DNA of 64,000 bases from Xanthobacteraceae bacterium (GCA_019635585.1 JAHBZE010000001.1:558001-622000), one strand, 5' to 3'; shown: positions 25,988 to 35,001, counted from the first letter of the stretch. A program made the numbers and translations. Notes: generated from the letters alone by a model not told the origin.

Positions 25988-27943
25988 TTATTCCGCCGCT
26001 TCGATCTTCTGCGGAGAAGGCTCGGCTACCGGCTCCGGTTCGGCCTGCGCAGCGGCAGGCGGCGTCGCGTTCGGCTTTTCGCGCGGCGTGAGTTCGTCGG
26101 CGACTTCGCGCAGTTTCTCGCGCGCGGCATCGGCTTCGCGCTGGCGATTCCACATGCCGGCGTAGAGGCCGCCTTTTTCGAGCAACTGCGCGTGCGTGCC
26201 ACGCTCGACCACCTGCCCCGCATCAAGCACGATAATCTGGTCGGCATTGATCACGGTCGAAAGCCGGTGCGCGATCACGAGTGTCGTGCGGCCGCGCGCG
26301 ACGCGCTCGAGCGCGTCCTGAATTTCTTTCTCGGTATAGGAGTCGAGCGCGGAGGTCGCTTCATCGAGCAGCAAGATCGGCGGGCCTTTCAGGATCGTTC
26401 GTGCGATCGCGACGCGCTGCTTTTCGCCGCCCGAAAGTTTCAGCCCGCGCTCGCCGACTTCGGTGTCGTAACCCTGCGGAAGAATGCGGATGAAATCGTC
26501 GATCTGCGCGTCTTCCGCCGCCCGGTCGATCTCGGCGTCGGTCGCATCCCAGCGGCCGTAACGGATGTTGTAGCGGATGGTATCGTTGAACAGCACCGTA
26601 TCCTGCGGCACCATGCCGATCGCGGCGCGCAGGCTTGTCTGCTTCACGTCGCGAATATCCTGCCCATCGATGGTGATGCGACCGCCCGCGACATCGTAAA
26701 AGCGATAAATCAGGCGCGAGATCGTGGACTTGCCGGCGCCCGAAGGTCCGACGATTGCAATCGTATGGCCCGCGGGCACTTCGAATGAAATCCCTTTCAG
26801 GATTTCCCGGCCCGGATCGTAGCTGAAGCGCACGTCCTCGAAACGCAACGTGCCCTCGCGCACCTCCAAAGGCTTCGCATCCGGCTTATCCTGAATTTCC
26901 GGATTGCGGTTGAGGATGCCGAACATCTGCTCGATGTCGATCGTCGCCTGCTTTATTTCCCGGTAAAGCATGCCCATGAAATTCAGCGGGATATAAAGCT
27001 GGATGAGCATCGCGTTGATCATGACGAAATCGCCGACAGTGCGGCGGCCGGCCTGAATATCGAACACGCACATCGCCATCATCACGGTCAGGCCGAGCGT
27101 GAAGATCGTCGCCTGTCCCGCGTTCAGGACCGCGAGCGAAGTATAGGTCTGCACGCCTGCCTTCTCGTATTTCGCGATCGAGCGGTCGTAGCGCTCGCTC
27201 TCGCGCTTCTCCGCGCCGAAATATTTCACCGTCTCGAAATTCAGGAGACTGTCGACCGCCTTCGCGGTCGCATCGGTATCGGACTCGTTCATCGCCTTGC
27301 GAATCTTGATCCGCCACTCGGTCGCGCGATAGGTGTAGGCCATGAAGGCGAGCATCGTGACGAGCACCATCGCGGCATAACGCCAGTCGAAGGCAAGCAG
27401 CATCACGCCGATAACGAGTCCGAGTTCAAGGATCGTCGGCGCAAGCTGGAGCACGACGAGACGAACCAGTTCCTCGATGCCGTTTCGGCCGCGTTCGAGC
27501 ACGCGCGTGAGCCCGCCGGTCTTGCGCTCGAGATGAAAGCGCAGCGAGAGCGCATGCATATGATCGAAGGTCAGTTGCGCGAGCCGCCGCACGGCATGAA
27601 GCGCCACTTTTGCGAACAAGCCGTCACGAAGCTGCGTCAGCAGCGCCATCGAAATGCGGATCAGCCCATAGAGCGCAACCAGCGCGAGCGGCGCAGAGGA
27701 GAGGATCGCAAACCACAGATGCGGCACCGGAGTCTTGCCGTCGGAAACCGCGACCAGTGCATCCGTTGCCCACTTGAAGGTGAACGGCATCAATATCGTC
27801 GCAAGCTTCGCGCCCAAGAGCAGCACGAAGGCGAGGAAGACGCGGCGCTTGAGGTCGGGGCGCGTCGAGGGCCACATGTGCGGCCAGAGGCCGATGATCG
27901 TGGACAGGAGCGTCGCGCGGGTGACGGGATTGACTTCTTTCAT
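25988..27943 (-). CDS. Atm1/HMT1-type ABC exporter (fused permease and ATPase)
   Basis: A 651-residue half-transporter with six N-terminal helices (residues about 35-330, including MPFTFKWATDAL, typical of Atm1/ABCB7). The ATPase has Walker A GPSGAGKST, signature LSGGEKQRVAIAR, Walker B ILLLDEATSALD and the H-loop AHRLST. Relatives export glutathione-linked persulfides or metal complexes and confer heavy-metal tolerance. The C-terminal tail is Pro/Ala/Glu-rich. It stands alone, between convergent and divergent neighbours. The exact substrate is inferred from the family. Confidence 0.87.
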   Translation of the reverse strand: MKEVNPVTRATLLSTIIGLWPHMWPSTRPDLKRRVFLAFVLLLGAKLATILMPFTFKWATDALVAVSDGKTPVPHLWFAILSSAPLALVALYGLIRISMALLTQLRDGLFAKVALHAVRRLAQLTFDHMHALSLRFHLERKTGGLTRVLERGRNGIEELVRLVVLQLAPTILELGLVIGVMLLAFDWRYAAMVLVTMLAFMAYTYRATEWRIKIRKAMNESDTDATAKAVDSLLNFETVKYFGAEKRESERYDRSIAKYEKAGVQTYTSLAVLNAGQATIFTLGLTVMMAMCVFDIQAGRRTVGDFVMINAMLIQLYIPLNFMGMLYREIKQATIDIEQMFGILNRNPEIQDKPDAKPLEVREGTLRFEDVRFSYDPGREILKGISFEVPAGHTIAIVGPSGAGKSTISRLIYRFYDVAGGRITIDGQDIRDVKQTSLRAAIGMVPQDTVLFNDTIRYNIRYGRWDATDAEIDRAAEDAQIDDFIRILPQGYDTEVGERGLKLSGGEKQRVAIARTILKGPPILLLDEATSALDSYTEKEIQDALERVARGRTTLVIAHRLSTVINADQIIVLDAGQVVERGTHAQLLEKGGLYAGMWNRQREADAAREKLREVADELTPREKPNATPPAAAQAEPEPVAEPSPQKIEAAE

Positions 27944-28133
27944 TCCATTTCTTTTCGCGGGCGCGTTTTCGACACCAAATGCGGCGAGAGCGCGCCGGGC
28001 TGCCTCAAATTTCAGCGCATCCTAGCACGACTCCCGGAACCGGGGCTGATCGTCGCAATTCCTGCATTTACTCCCGGTACGACACGCGCCAATGCTATCT
28101 AGGTATTCCTCCCTGAAATTCCGAGTCTCCCTC

Positions 28134-28670
28134 ATGCGCCTCGCCGTCCTGCTCACTTCTGCCCTGCTGATTGCTTCCGCCACCAGCCTTTCCGCGCAGG
28201 AGATTGCCGCGCGCACGCCGCAGGGCGCGGCCTCGGTCGTGACCGAGCAGACGGAGGCCGGCGTGCGGCTCACCATTACAGTATCGGGTGGAGAACCGCA
28301 GGTATTCGACGGCGTCGGCGACGCACTGGTGCCCTTGCGCGCCGGCAACCGCTCCGGGCCGGTGCTTGCGCTCGACATCGACCGAGACGGGATCGACGAG
28401 ATTTTCGTGCGGACCTCGACGCAGGGCCAACGCGGCGTGCTCATCGTGTTTCGATGGGATGCGGGCGCAAGCCAATATGCGCCGGTGACCTTCACCGAGG
28501 ACGCAGGCGCGCCGAAGCCTTATCTCCTCGTGCATTTATCGCAGCCGGTTTCGGTCAGTGGCGACACCATCGAAGCCAATCACGACAGCGAAAACGGCGG
28601 CCGCAAGCGTTTGCGCGTGTTCCGCTACCGCTGGGACGGCAACGGCTTCGCCCAGACCACCGATCACTAG
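28134..28670 (+). CDS. Secreted protein of unknown function
   Basis: A 178-residue protein with a signal peptide (residues 1-20, MRLAVLLTSALLIASATSLSAQ). The mature part is beta-rich, with DIDRDGIDEIFVRT resembling an FG-GAP/VCBS calcium-loop repeat, and it ends with an aromatic RYRWDGNGF. ATG 28134 was preferred over ATG 28092 because it starts directly at the signal peptide. The LOG-family gene follows 41 bases downstream in the same direction. I do not assign a function. Confidence 0.7.
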   Translation: MRLAVLLTSALLIASATSLSAQEIAARTPQGAASVVTEQTEAGVRLTITVSGGEPQVFDGVGDALVPLRAGNRSGPVLALDIDRDGIDEIFVRTSTQGQRGVLIVFRWDAGASQYAPVTFTEDAGAPKPYLLVHLSQPVSVSGDTIEANHDSENGGRKRLRVFRYRWDGNGFAQTTDH

Positions 28671-28711
28671 GCGGTCTTGACGCAAGGGCCGCGCGCCGCC
28701 ACATCGAAAGC

Positions 28712-29320
28712 ATGGCTGAAATCAAAACGATCTGCGTCTTCTGTGGCTCGTCGCCGGGGCGAGACGGAAGATTTATCGATGATGCGAAAGCGTTCGGCAC
28801 ACTGCTCGGCAAGGAAAAAATACATCTGGTATTCGGCGGCGGCGGCGTCGGCCTGATGGGCACAGTCGCGCGCGCGGCACGCGATGCAGGAAGCGACGTC
28901 ACCGGCATTATCCCGCGCTTCCTCATCAACCGCGAACGGCCCGAAGCCGCGCATTCGACGAACACCATCGTGACCGAGGATATGCACGAACGCAAACACA
29001 AGATGTTCGAGATGGCGGACGCTTTCGTGGCGCTTCCTGGCGGCATCGGTACGCTCGAAGAGCTGATCGAGCAACTCACATGGATTCAGCTCGGGCAGCA
29101 TCAGAAGCCGCTTCTGATCCTGAATACCGAAGGCTTCTGGGATCCGCTGCTGAAGCTCTTGGAGAATTTCCGCGACATGGGTTTCGTCGGCCAGCACGCG
29201 ATCGATAACCTACTGGTCGCGAACAAGGTCGAGGACATCCTGCCGACGCTTGCGAACGCGGCGAAGCCCGTTTCGCTGTGGGCGCTGCGCGAGGATCAGG
29301 CCGTTTCGGAAAACATGTAA
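28712..29320 (+). CDS. LOG-family protein (TIGR00730, cytokinin-type nucleotide 5'-monophosphate phosphoribohydrolase)
   Basis: The 202-residue Rossmann protein begins ICVFCGSSPG and carries the diagnostic PGGIGTLEEL motif and HERKHKMFE, the nucleotide-binding and catalytic residues of the LOG family. Family members remove the ribose phosphate from AMP or cytokinin nucleotides. In bacteria it may serve nucleotide salvage rather than hormone production. The ATG at 28712 follows the upstream secreted-protein gene by 41 bases. It is convergent with the VOC gene. Confidence 0.9.
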   Translation: MAEIKTICVFCGSSPGRDGRFIDDAKAFGTLLGKEKIHLVFGGGGVGLMGTVARAARDAGSDVTGIIPRFLINRERPEAAHSTNTIVTEDMHERKHKMFEMADAFVALPGGIGTLEELIEQLTWIQLGQHQKPLLILNTEGFWDPLLKLLENFRDMGFVGQHAIDNLLVANKVEDILPTLANAAKPVSLWALREDQAVSENM

Positions 29321-29323
29321 TCG

Positions 29324-29710
29324 TTAAAGTGCGACGAAGGTCACGACTTCGATCTTGTTGCCATCGAAGTCGCGAATGAATGCCGCATAGTAATTTTCGC
29401 TGTAATGCGAGCGGACGCCGGGGGCACCGTCATCAATCGCGCCGAGCCGGATTGCGGCTTCATAGAATGCCGTAACCGCTTCCGCGGTCTTGGTGCGCAG
29501 GCAGATATGCGTACCGGAATCCGCGGGTACTTTTGTCATCTCCGGCCGGGCGTTGAGCCAGAATTCAGAGTGCGATTTTCCGCGGCGGCCGAAGCCGGAC
29601 GTCGCCGGCCGCTCGTCGCGCAATTCGTAGTCCAGTGCGGCAAGCACTTCTTTATAAAAAGCAGTCGAGGCTTTCAGGTTGCGGACACCGATGGAGATAT
29701 GGTCGATCAT
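29324..29710 (-). CDS. VOC/glyoxalase-fold protein
   Basis: A 128-residue single VOC domain: IDHISIGVRNLKASTAFYKEVL at the N-terminus (metal-ligand His), HICLRTKT in the middle and RDFDGNKIEVVTF at the C-terminus (metal-ligand Glu). It is probably a metalloenzyme or resistance-type binding protein; the substrate is unknown. It follows cimA by 12 bases in the same direction and may be the last gene of the cysS-cimA operon. Confidence 0.87.
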   Translation of the reverse strand: MIDHISIGVRNLKASTAFYKEVLAALDYELRDERPATSGFGRRGKSHSEFWLNARPEMTKVPADSGTHICLRTKTAEAVTAFYEAAIRLGAIDDGAPGVRSHYSENYYAAFIRDFDGNKIEVVTFVAL

Positions 29711-29722
29711 CCGGTCGCTCCG

Positions 29723-31318
29723 TCAGATTGGTGCGTTGCTCTTCAGCAATTTCCAGGTGATCGAATCTAGTAGAGCCTGGAACGAGGCATCGATGATGTT
29801 CGGCGAGACGCCGACCGTAGTCCATTGCTCGCCATTCTCGTCGGTCGACTCGATCAGAACCCGCGTTACGGCACCGGTGCCGCCGTCGAGGATACGCACA
29901 CGGAAATCGGTGAGCGAAAGCCCCGAGATATACGACTGATACTTGCCGAGGTCCTTACGGAGCGCAACGTCGAGCGCATTTACGGGACCGTTGCCCTCGC
30001 CTGCCGAGATCAGCACTTCGCCGCCGACACGGACCTTCACGGTCGCTTCCGCAACCGTCGTCAGTTCGCCCTTGGCGTTGTAGCGGCGCTCGACGTTTAC
30101 GCTGAAGCGCTCGACATCGAAATAATCCGGCACCTTGCCGAGCATGCGCCGCGCGAGCAGCGCGAACGACGCGTCAGCCGACTCGTAGGAATAGCCCATC
30201 GACTCGCGGCGCTTCACTTCTTCCAGAAGATAACTGAGACGCGGGTCATTCTTGTCGGCGACGATGCCAAGGCGTTCGAGCTCTGCAAGCACGTTCGACT
30301 TGCCGGCCTGATCAGAAACCATAACCTTGCGGCGATTCCCGACCGCTTCCGGCGGTACATGCTCGTAGGTCGTTGGATCCTTCAGGATCGCGGAGGCATG
30401 GATGCCCGCCTTGGTGGCAAAAGCGTTCTCGCCGACATAAGGCGCGTATTTATCCGGAGCGCGGTTGAGGATTTCATCCAGCGTATGCGCGCAATGGCGC
30501 AGCGTCGTGAGCTGCGAAGGCTTCACGCCGATTTCGAATTTTTCCGCGAAGTCGCCTTTCAGGAGCAACGTCGGAATGATCGAACAGAGATTTGCGTTGC
30601 CGGTGCGCTCGCCGAGGCCATTCAACGTACCCTGAATTTGACGCGCACCCGCGCGGACGGCTGCGAGCGAGTTCGCCACCGCCTGTTCGGTGTCGTTATG
30701 CGCATGGATGCCGACGTGATCGCCCGGGATGAGCTTCACGACATCCTTGACGATAGTCTCGATCTCGTTCGGCAACGTGCCGCCGTTGGTATCGCAGAGC
30801 ACGACCCAGCGCGCGCCGGCATCGTAGGCCGTCTTCGCGCAGGCAAGCGCATATTCTCGGTTGTCTTTGTAGCCGTCGAAAAAATGCTCGCAGTCGATCA
30901 ACGCCTCACGGCCCGAATCGACGACGGCCTTCACGGAGTCCCGGATGCTTTCGAGATTTTCTTCCGGTTTGATTTCCAGCGCGACACGAACCTGAAACGC
31001 CGAAGACTTAGCAACGAGGCAAACCGCGTCGGCTTTCGCAGCGAGCGTTCCGGCCAGCGCTGGGTCGTTCGAAGCCGAACGGCCCGCGCGCTTGGTCATG
31101 CCGAAGGCGGTGAACTTCGCTTTGATCCGATTGTCCTCAGAGAATAACGCGGTATCGGTCGGGTTCGCACCAGGGATGCCGGCTTCGATGTAATCGACGC
31201 CGAGCTCGTCCAGCATCCGCGAGACACGAAGCTTGTCGGTCAGGGTGAAATCGACGCCGTGCATCTGCGCGCCGTCACGCAGCGTAGTGTCGAAGAGGTA
31301 AAGCCGCTCGCGCGCCAT
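29723..31318 (-). CDS. cimA: (R)-citramalate synthase
   Basis: A 531-residue enzyme with the DRE-TIM motif LYLFDTTLRDGAQ, HAHNDTEQAVANS (metal-binding His pair) and NGLGERTGNANL, followed by a C-terminal regulatory domain (residues about 390-530). It condenses acetyl-CoA with pyruvate to start threonine-independent isoleucine synthesis. The C-terminal domain is the LeuA-type allosteric fold. ATG 31318 was preferred to ATG 31324 because GGAG is six bases before it. Its 5' end overlaps the stop of a 41-residue ORF. A 2-isopropylmalate synthase is less likely given the LRDGAQMHGVDFT form. Confidence 0.92.
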   Translation of the reverse strand: MARERLYLFDTTLRDGAQMHGVDFTLTDKLRVSRMLDELGVDYIEAGIPGANPTDTALFSEDNRIKAKFTAFGMTKRAGRSASNDPALAGTLAAKADAVCLVAKSSAFQVRVALEIKPEENLESIRDSVKAVVDSGREALIDCEHFFDGYKDNREYALACAKTAYDAGARWVVLCDTNGGTLPNEIETIVKDVVKLIPGDHVGIHAHNDTEQAVANSLAAVRAGARQIQGTLNGLGERTGNANLCSIIPTLLLKGDFAEKFEIGVKPSQLTTLRHCAHTLDEILNRAPDKYAPYVGENAFATKAGIHASAILKDPTTYEHVPPEAVGNRRKVMVSDQAGKSNVLAELERLGIVADKNDPRLSYLLEEVKRRESMGYSYESADASFALLARRMLGKVPDYFDVERFSVNVERRYNAKGELTTVAEATVKVRVGGEVLISAGEGNGPVNALDVALRKDLGKYQSYISGLSLTDFRVRILDGGTGAVTRVLIESTDENGEQWTTVGVSPNIIDASFQALLDSITWKLLKSNAPI

Positions 31319-31320
31319 CG

Positions 31321-31446
31321 TCATCTCCAGAGCAAGCCGAATACGTAGATCGCGAGCAGCGCGCCCAGGAACAAGATCGCGTATTTCAGCACGACATAAT
31401 AAGTGCGGTGCCGCGGGAACGGCGGCTTATCCAGCTCGCTGTTCAT
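31321..31446 (-). CDS. 41-residue single-span membrane protein, unknown function
   Basis: A short ORF with ATG at 31446 and TGA at 31321-31323, encoding a polar N-terminus ([17 protein letters not shown]) and one hydrophobic helix (AILFLGALLAIYVFGLLW). It starts with an ATGA overlap with the upstream 52-residue ORF and its TGA overlaps an in-frame ATG (31324) of cimA. The layout and membrane helix argue for a real translated product. A role in membrane biology is possible, but nothing specific can be said. It is too small for routine gene callers. Confidence 0.65.
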   Translation of the reverse strand: MNSELDKPPFPRHRTYYVVLKYAILFLGALLAIYVFGLLWR

Positions 31447-31601
31447 GGCTTCACCTTCTGATTCAACAAGTAAGGAATCTGGGCAGCGCTCTCGGGAGAC
31501 TGAGGCGCGAAAAATGATGATTTTTCAGCAACCTGCGCGGAGTCCCGAACCATCAGATTCCGATTCAAATAGCTGAACCCCTGAGTCCGGAGAGTGGTCA
31601 T
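31443..31601 (-). CDS. 52-residue ORF overlapping cysS and the next ORF by ATGA junctions
   Basis: The ATG at 31599-31601 overlaps the cysS stop TGA (31598-31600), and its own TGA (31443-31445) overlaps the ATG of the 41-residue ORF. The product starts [17 protein letters not shown], is polar, has no cysteine and no clear membrane helix. Four-base overlaps on both sides are strong contextual support for translation. The segment has lower GC than its neighbours. I do not recognise a family. It may be a coupled leader-like ORF rather than a functional protein. Confidence 0.5.
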   Translation of the reverse strand: MTTLRTQGFSYLNRNLMVRDSAQVAEKSSFFAPQSPESAAQIPYLLNQKVKP

Positions 31602-33031
31602 CGCGCGATCTCCCAACTCGTGGTGCCGTCCTTATTGTCTTTGATGACAACACCCATGGCTTTGAGTTCGTCGCGGATGCGGTCGGATTCTTTCCAGTCT
31701 TTTTTAGCGCGGGCTGCATTACGCTCCAGAACTTTCTGCTCGACTGCTTTATTCTCGGCATCGGAAAGCTGAGACTGAAGCGAATAGTCATCCTTGAATA
31801 GTCCCAGCACTCGCAATGCATCGGAGAACGCGACAGCACTCTCTTTGCTATGATCATGCACAGCAGCGTTTCGCAATTTGTGAAGTTCAGCGATTGCTAA
31901 AGGAGTGTTTAGATCATCTTGCAGAGCTTTCAGGATGGCCGGGTGTAGCGGCCTACTGGGCAATTTGGACATGTCTTCTAAGACATTCGCGCTTAGCGCG
32001 ATTGCCAAACCCTGCCATTCCCTCCAAGTCTTATCTGCTTCCTCTAGCGCGCGAACTGTCCAATCAATTGGCTGCCGGTAATGCGTCTTGAGCATCGCGA
32101 GACGAAGCGCTTGGCCGTGCCACTTTTGGCCGCCAAATTTCTCTGTCACTAATAGCTCTCGAATAGTGATGAAGTTACCGAGCGACTTCGACATCTTCTC
32201 GCCTTCGACCTGAAGAAAGCCGTTGTGCATCCAGGTCTTCGCCATGATCGGCGCGTGGAAGGCGCAGCGCGATTGCGCGATTTCGTTCTCGTGATGCGGA
32301 AACACGAGATCGATACCGCCACCGTGAATGTCGAAGGTCTCGCCGAGATGCTTCCACGACATCGCGGAGCATTCGATGTGCCAGCCTGGACGTCCCGGCG
32401 CCTTGATGCCCGCGGGCGATGGCCAGCCCGGCTCGTTCGGCTTCGACGGCTTCCACAACACGAAGTCCATCGGGTTGCGTTTATAGGGCGCGACCTCGAC
32501 GCGGGCACCGGCCTCCATCTCATCGAGCGAGCGTCGCGCGAGTCTGCCGTAGTCTTGCATCTTGCCGACTTCGAACAGCACGTGATCCTGCTCGACATAA
32601 GCGAAACCCGCCTTCACCAGCCGGTCGATCAGGTCGCGCATTTCGCCGATGTGCTCGGTCGCGCGCGGCTCTACGTCCGGGCGCAGGCAACCCAGCGCAT
32701 CCACGTCCTCGTGGAACTGCTTCTCGGTCTTTTCGGTGACGAGACGGATCGCCTCGTTCAACGGCAGGTTGGGATATTCCTGTGCCGCACGCGCATTGAT
32801 CTTGTCGTCTACGTCCGTGATGTTGCGGACGTATTTCACTTTGTCCTTGCCGTAGAGATGGCGCAGGAGGCGATAGAGCACGTCGAACACGATGACGGGG
32901 CGCGCGTTGCCGATATGCGCGAAGTCGTAAACGGTTGGCCCGCAGACATACATGCGGACGCCACGCGCGGGATCGAGAGGCGCGAAGACCTCTTTCTCCT
33001 TGGTCAGCGTATTGTAGAGCCGAAGCTCCAT
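31598..33031 (-). CDS. cysS: Cysteinyl-tRNA synthetase
   Basis: A 477-residue class I synthetase with HIGH-type motif AHIGNARP, zinc ligands Cys (YVCGPTVY), Cys (HIECSAMSW) and His/Glu (FPHHENE), KMSKS at [10 protein letters not shown], and a C-terminal helical and anticodon-binding part. It charges tRNA-Cys. By hand count, GC over 31621-32220 is about 51% (304 of 600), against 65% in the next 60-base line, so roughly the last 200 codons look compositionally foreign. The reading frame remains intact. It begins a likely operon with two small ORFs and cimA. Confidence 0.96.
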   Translation of the reverse strand: MELRLYNTLTKEKEVFAPLDPARGVRMYVCGPTVYDFAHIGNARPVIVFDVLYRLLRHLYGKDKVKYVRNITDVDDKINARAAQEYPNLPLNEAIRLVTEKTEKQFHEDVDALGCLRPDVEPRATEHIGEMRDLIDRLVKAGFAYVEQDHVLFEVGKMQDYGRLARRSLDEMEAGARVEVAPYKRNPMDFVLWKPSKPNEPGWPSPAGIKAPGRPGWHIECSAMSWKHLGETFDIHGGGIDLVFPHHENEIAQSRCAFHAPIMAKTWMHNGFLQVEGEKMSKSLGNFITIRELLVTEKFGGQKWHGQALRLAMLKTHYRQPIDWTVRALEEADKTWREWQGLAIALSANVLEDMSKLPSRPLHPAILKALQDDLNTPLAIAELHKLRNAAVHDHSKESAVAFSDALRVLGLFKDDYSLQSQLSDAENKAVEQKVLERNAARAKKDWKESDRIRDELKAMGVVIKDNKDGTTSWEIAR

Positions 33032-33391
33032 AGAATTCTCCGTCCCGCGGACCGGAACGTTCTCATCTCAGCTTTTAGAGAATAAACGGCCGTCCGCGCC
33101 TGCTATCAGGAGCGAATAATCTCGCGGCAAATGCCGAAGAAAGTGTTGTGGGCCGTGAACATGGGCCGGACCATGCTTTGGCGGCGGCACTCCGTCAAGA
33201 GCGGAGTGTTGCATGCGGGACTCACCTTTTCCGGCGCGCACCGAATGCGGCAATCCTGTCATTGACCCGATTCAGCGCACGCCTTACTCCCTCGCACCGG
33301 GCCGGGAGTCAGCGTTAACGGGCCGTCAACCCAACAGGCGCAACATTTGCACGGAGAGCCAAGGCGCTCCGGGGGAACGGGTTTTTATCTC
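33032..33391. other. Intergenic region between cysS and a divergent small secreted protein
   Basis: This 360-base stretch holds the divergent promoter region for cysS (minus) and the secreted-protein gene (plus). Its only clear structure is a 7-base stem CACTCCG/CGGAGTG at 33188-33208. A minus-strand open frame at 33068-33262 (64 codons) has a histidine- and proline-rich product and no support from a ribosome site or neighbours. I do not call it a gene. Confidence 0.5.
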
Positions 33392-33703
33392 ATGACGACG
33401 CTTCGCTTTTCCGCGCTGGCCGCCTACCTGCTTGCGTCCATCGCACTCGCAAGGGCCGAAACGCGCACCTTCATTCTCGACAGCTCGGACGGATACGGCA
33501 TCGACAACTGCCTCGCCAAAGGCGAAGCCTGCGGCAAGGCCATGGCGACCGCGCTCTGCAAGTCCAATCGCTACGCCGCGGCGGTCGACTACGGCCGCAT
33601 GGATCCGACCGAAATCACGGGCGCGGTGCCGGCAGGCATGAAAGTGAAGGCCTGCGAGGGCGCAGGCTGTCCCGAGAAGGTCGCCATTACCTGTACACGC
33701 TGA
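33392..33703 (+). CDS. Small secreted cysteine-rich protein, unknown function
   Basis: A 103-residue protein with a signal peptide (residues 1-22, LLASIALARAE). The mature part has six cysteines arranged as NCL, EACG, LCK, ACEG, GCPEK and TCTR, consistent with up to three disulfides in the periplasm. SSDGYGIDNC opens the mature domain. It resembles small periplasmic proteins often called hypothetical in Bradyrhizobiaceae. ATG 33392 places the signal peptide at the start. A good terminator follows at 33731. Confidence 0.75.
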   Translation: MTTLRFSALAAYLLASIALARAETRTFILDSSDGYGIDNCLAKGEACGKAMATALCKSNRYAAAVDYGRMDPTEITGAVPAGMKVKACEGAGCPEKVAITCTR

Positions 33704-33730
33704 TCCGACCCGACTGGCGACGAAAAGAAA

Positions 33731-33757
33731 AGCCGGGTTCAAGCCCGGCTTTTTCGT
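33731..33757. terminator. Rho-independent terminator after the small secreted protein
   Basis: AGCCGGG (33731-33737) pairs with CCCGGCT (33744-33750), followed by TTTTCGTTTT on the plus strand. An A-rich stretch precedes it, so it could also act for transcription from the other side. Confidence 0.85.
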
Positions 33758-33779
33758 TTTCAGGCGGCAAAAGGAAATC

Positions 33780-33802
33780 GGGCGGCGCTTGCGGCGCCGC
33801 CC
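33780..33802 (-). terminator. Rho-independent terminator of the porin gene
   Basis: GGGCGGCGC (33780-33788) and GCGCCGCCC (33794-33802) form a 9-base perfect stem with a five-base loop, 26 bases past the porin stop. On the minus strand it is followed by a T-rich stretch (GATTTCCTTTTG). Confidence 0.75.
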
Positions 33803-33827
33803 GTTCCTTCAAGCTTCGTAGGGAAGC

Positions 33828-34685
33828 TTAGTTCTTGATCTTCGACAGAAGCGTGTCGAACGACAGCTTCGCGATGAACGTGCTCGAGCACCAGCGGCTG
33901 GCACCAGCACCGAAACCGGTGAAGGCGACGCACTCGGCCGGGCTCAGGTCGGTGTCGTGATAGCGCAGGTCGAGGGTCAGCGCGCTCAGCGTGAAAGCGA
34001 TACCCGCGTTCCAGTAGGTGTAGCTCACGTCAGCGCCACCGAAGGTCGCCGCGTTCTGCTCGATGTCCCAGTGACCGACGGCGCCGGACACGAAGGTGCC
34101 GAGCGGGCCGTAAGCGGTCGGGCTCGACCACGGCAGCACGTACTTGGCCGACGCTTCGTAGTACACGCCCTGCACGCCGCTGATGCCGGCGGCGGTGCCG
34201 AGGTTCAGCAGGTCAGGAGTGTAGAAGATGCTCGCGCCGAGGGTGAAAGAGTCGGTCACAGCGTAAGAAGCCTTCGCATAGACTTCGAAGAAGTCCGTGT
34301 CGAACGCGGGCTGCTCTTTCGGATACCAGTAGTAGAAGTAGCCGATATCCAGACCGAACTTGCCCCAAGTGTTACGCCAGCCGGCGTACATATCGACTTC
34401 GGTGCCGGTGTTCAGCTCGATCGCGTTGCCGGCGATACCGGCATAGAGCTGACCGAACGCGAAGTTGCGCTGCAGTTCGAAGTAGGCGCCAGCGGACGCG
34501 TGCTTGTCCGACTGCGAAACACCGCGGAAGTTATAGTCGGACGCAACCCAGCCACCGACCGCAACATCCCAGAGCGGCGTCGCCGGCGGCGCAGCCTTGT
34601 AGTAGGCCTTCACCGGCATATCCGCCGCGAAAGCGGTACCGGCCATAAGCGCAAGCGCGACGCCGGTTCCCAGGATTTTCTTCAT
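33828..34685 (-). CDS. Outer-membrane beta-barrel protein (TorF-family porin, TIGR02001)
   Basis: A 285-residue protein with a signal peptide ending GTAFAAD. The mature part is a series of alternating aromatic/polar strands (DVAVGGWVASDYNFRGVSQSD, YFYYWYPKEQ, SYTYWNAGIAFTL, DLRYHDTDLSP), typical of the TorF outer-membrane family. It probably forms a small channel. GAGGGG precedes ATG 34685 at good spacing. The promoter region upstream is AT-rich and long, and a terminator follows, so the gene is an independent transcript, possibly strongly expressed. Confidence 0.87.
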   Translation of the reverse strand: MKKILGTGVALALMAGTAFAADMPVKAYYKAAPPATPLWDVAVGGWVASDYNFRGVSQSDKHASAGAYFELQRNFAFGQLYAGIAGNAIELNTGTEVDMYAGWRNTWGKFGLDIGYFYYWYPKEQPAFDTDFFEVYAKASYAVTDSFTLGASIFYTPDLLNLGTAAGISGVQGVYYEASAKYVLPWSSPTAYGPLGTFVSGAVGHWDIEQNAATFGGADVSYTYWNAGIAFTLSALTLDLRYHDTDLSPAECVAFTGFGAGASRWCSSTFIAKLSFDTLLSKIKN

Positions 34686-35001
34686 TTTGTTACCCCTCAT
34701 CGTGACCCCAATTTCAATCTCTTGAAGTGCCTTTCCTGGAACGGCCGGTGAGTGAGGTCACACTCTCCGGGGCACCCCGAACCTTCGTATTCGAGAGAGA
34801 AAATCCAATATTCACAGGGGTTTTCGCAACGTCACCGTCTAGGCAACGTGCCTAATCGTTATGCAAACTGGGGGGTAAAACGCGGGATTTCGTAGGGCGT
34901 TGCAGAATTGACACAAGTGTGGCGTTCCCAAAAGTCCGAGAAAACGAGGTGGCAACCCTTCACTGGGTCAAAATGACGGGAATCGCGTGCTCTTGCACGA
35001 C
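34686..35001. other. Intergenic region upstream of the porin gene
   Basis: This 316-base AT-richer region holds the porin promoter on the minus strand and the end of the aromatic operon. It contains an inverted repeat TAGGC-N5-GCCTA at 34841-34855, with the direct repeat GCAACGT at 34827-34833 and 34844-34850 (17-base period). A weak minus-strand hairpin around 34960-34975 (GACCC/GGGT) could end the homogentisate operon. No credible gene is present. Confidence 0.45.
34841..34855. promoter_or_regulatory. Inverted repeat TAGGC-N5-GCCTA upstream of the porin gene
   Basis: This short inverted repeat lies about 155 bases upstream of the porin ATG and overlaps one copy of the GCAACGT direct repeat. 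It could be a regulator site for porin expression. It may equally be a chance match. Confidence 0.3.

Noticed and set aside
33188-33208. Stem CACTCCG/CGGAGTG as a terminator
   Set aside because: No T-run on either side, and no gene ends nearby, so it is described only as structure in the intergenic region.
33068-33262. 64-codon minus-strand frame in the cysS upstream region
   Set aside because: His/Pro-rich product, no ribosome site, no context. It overlaps the likely promoter region. I left it as part of the intergenic description.
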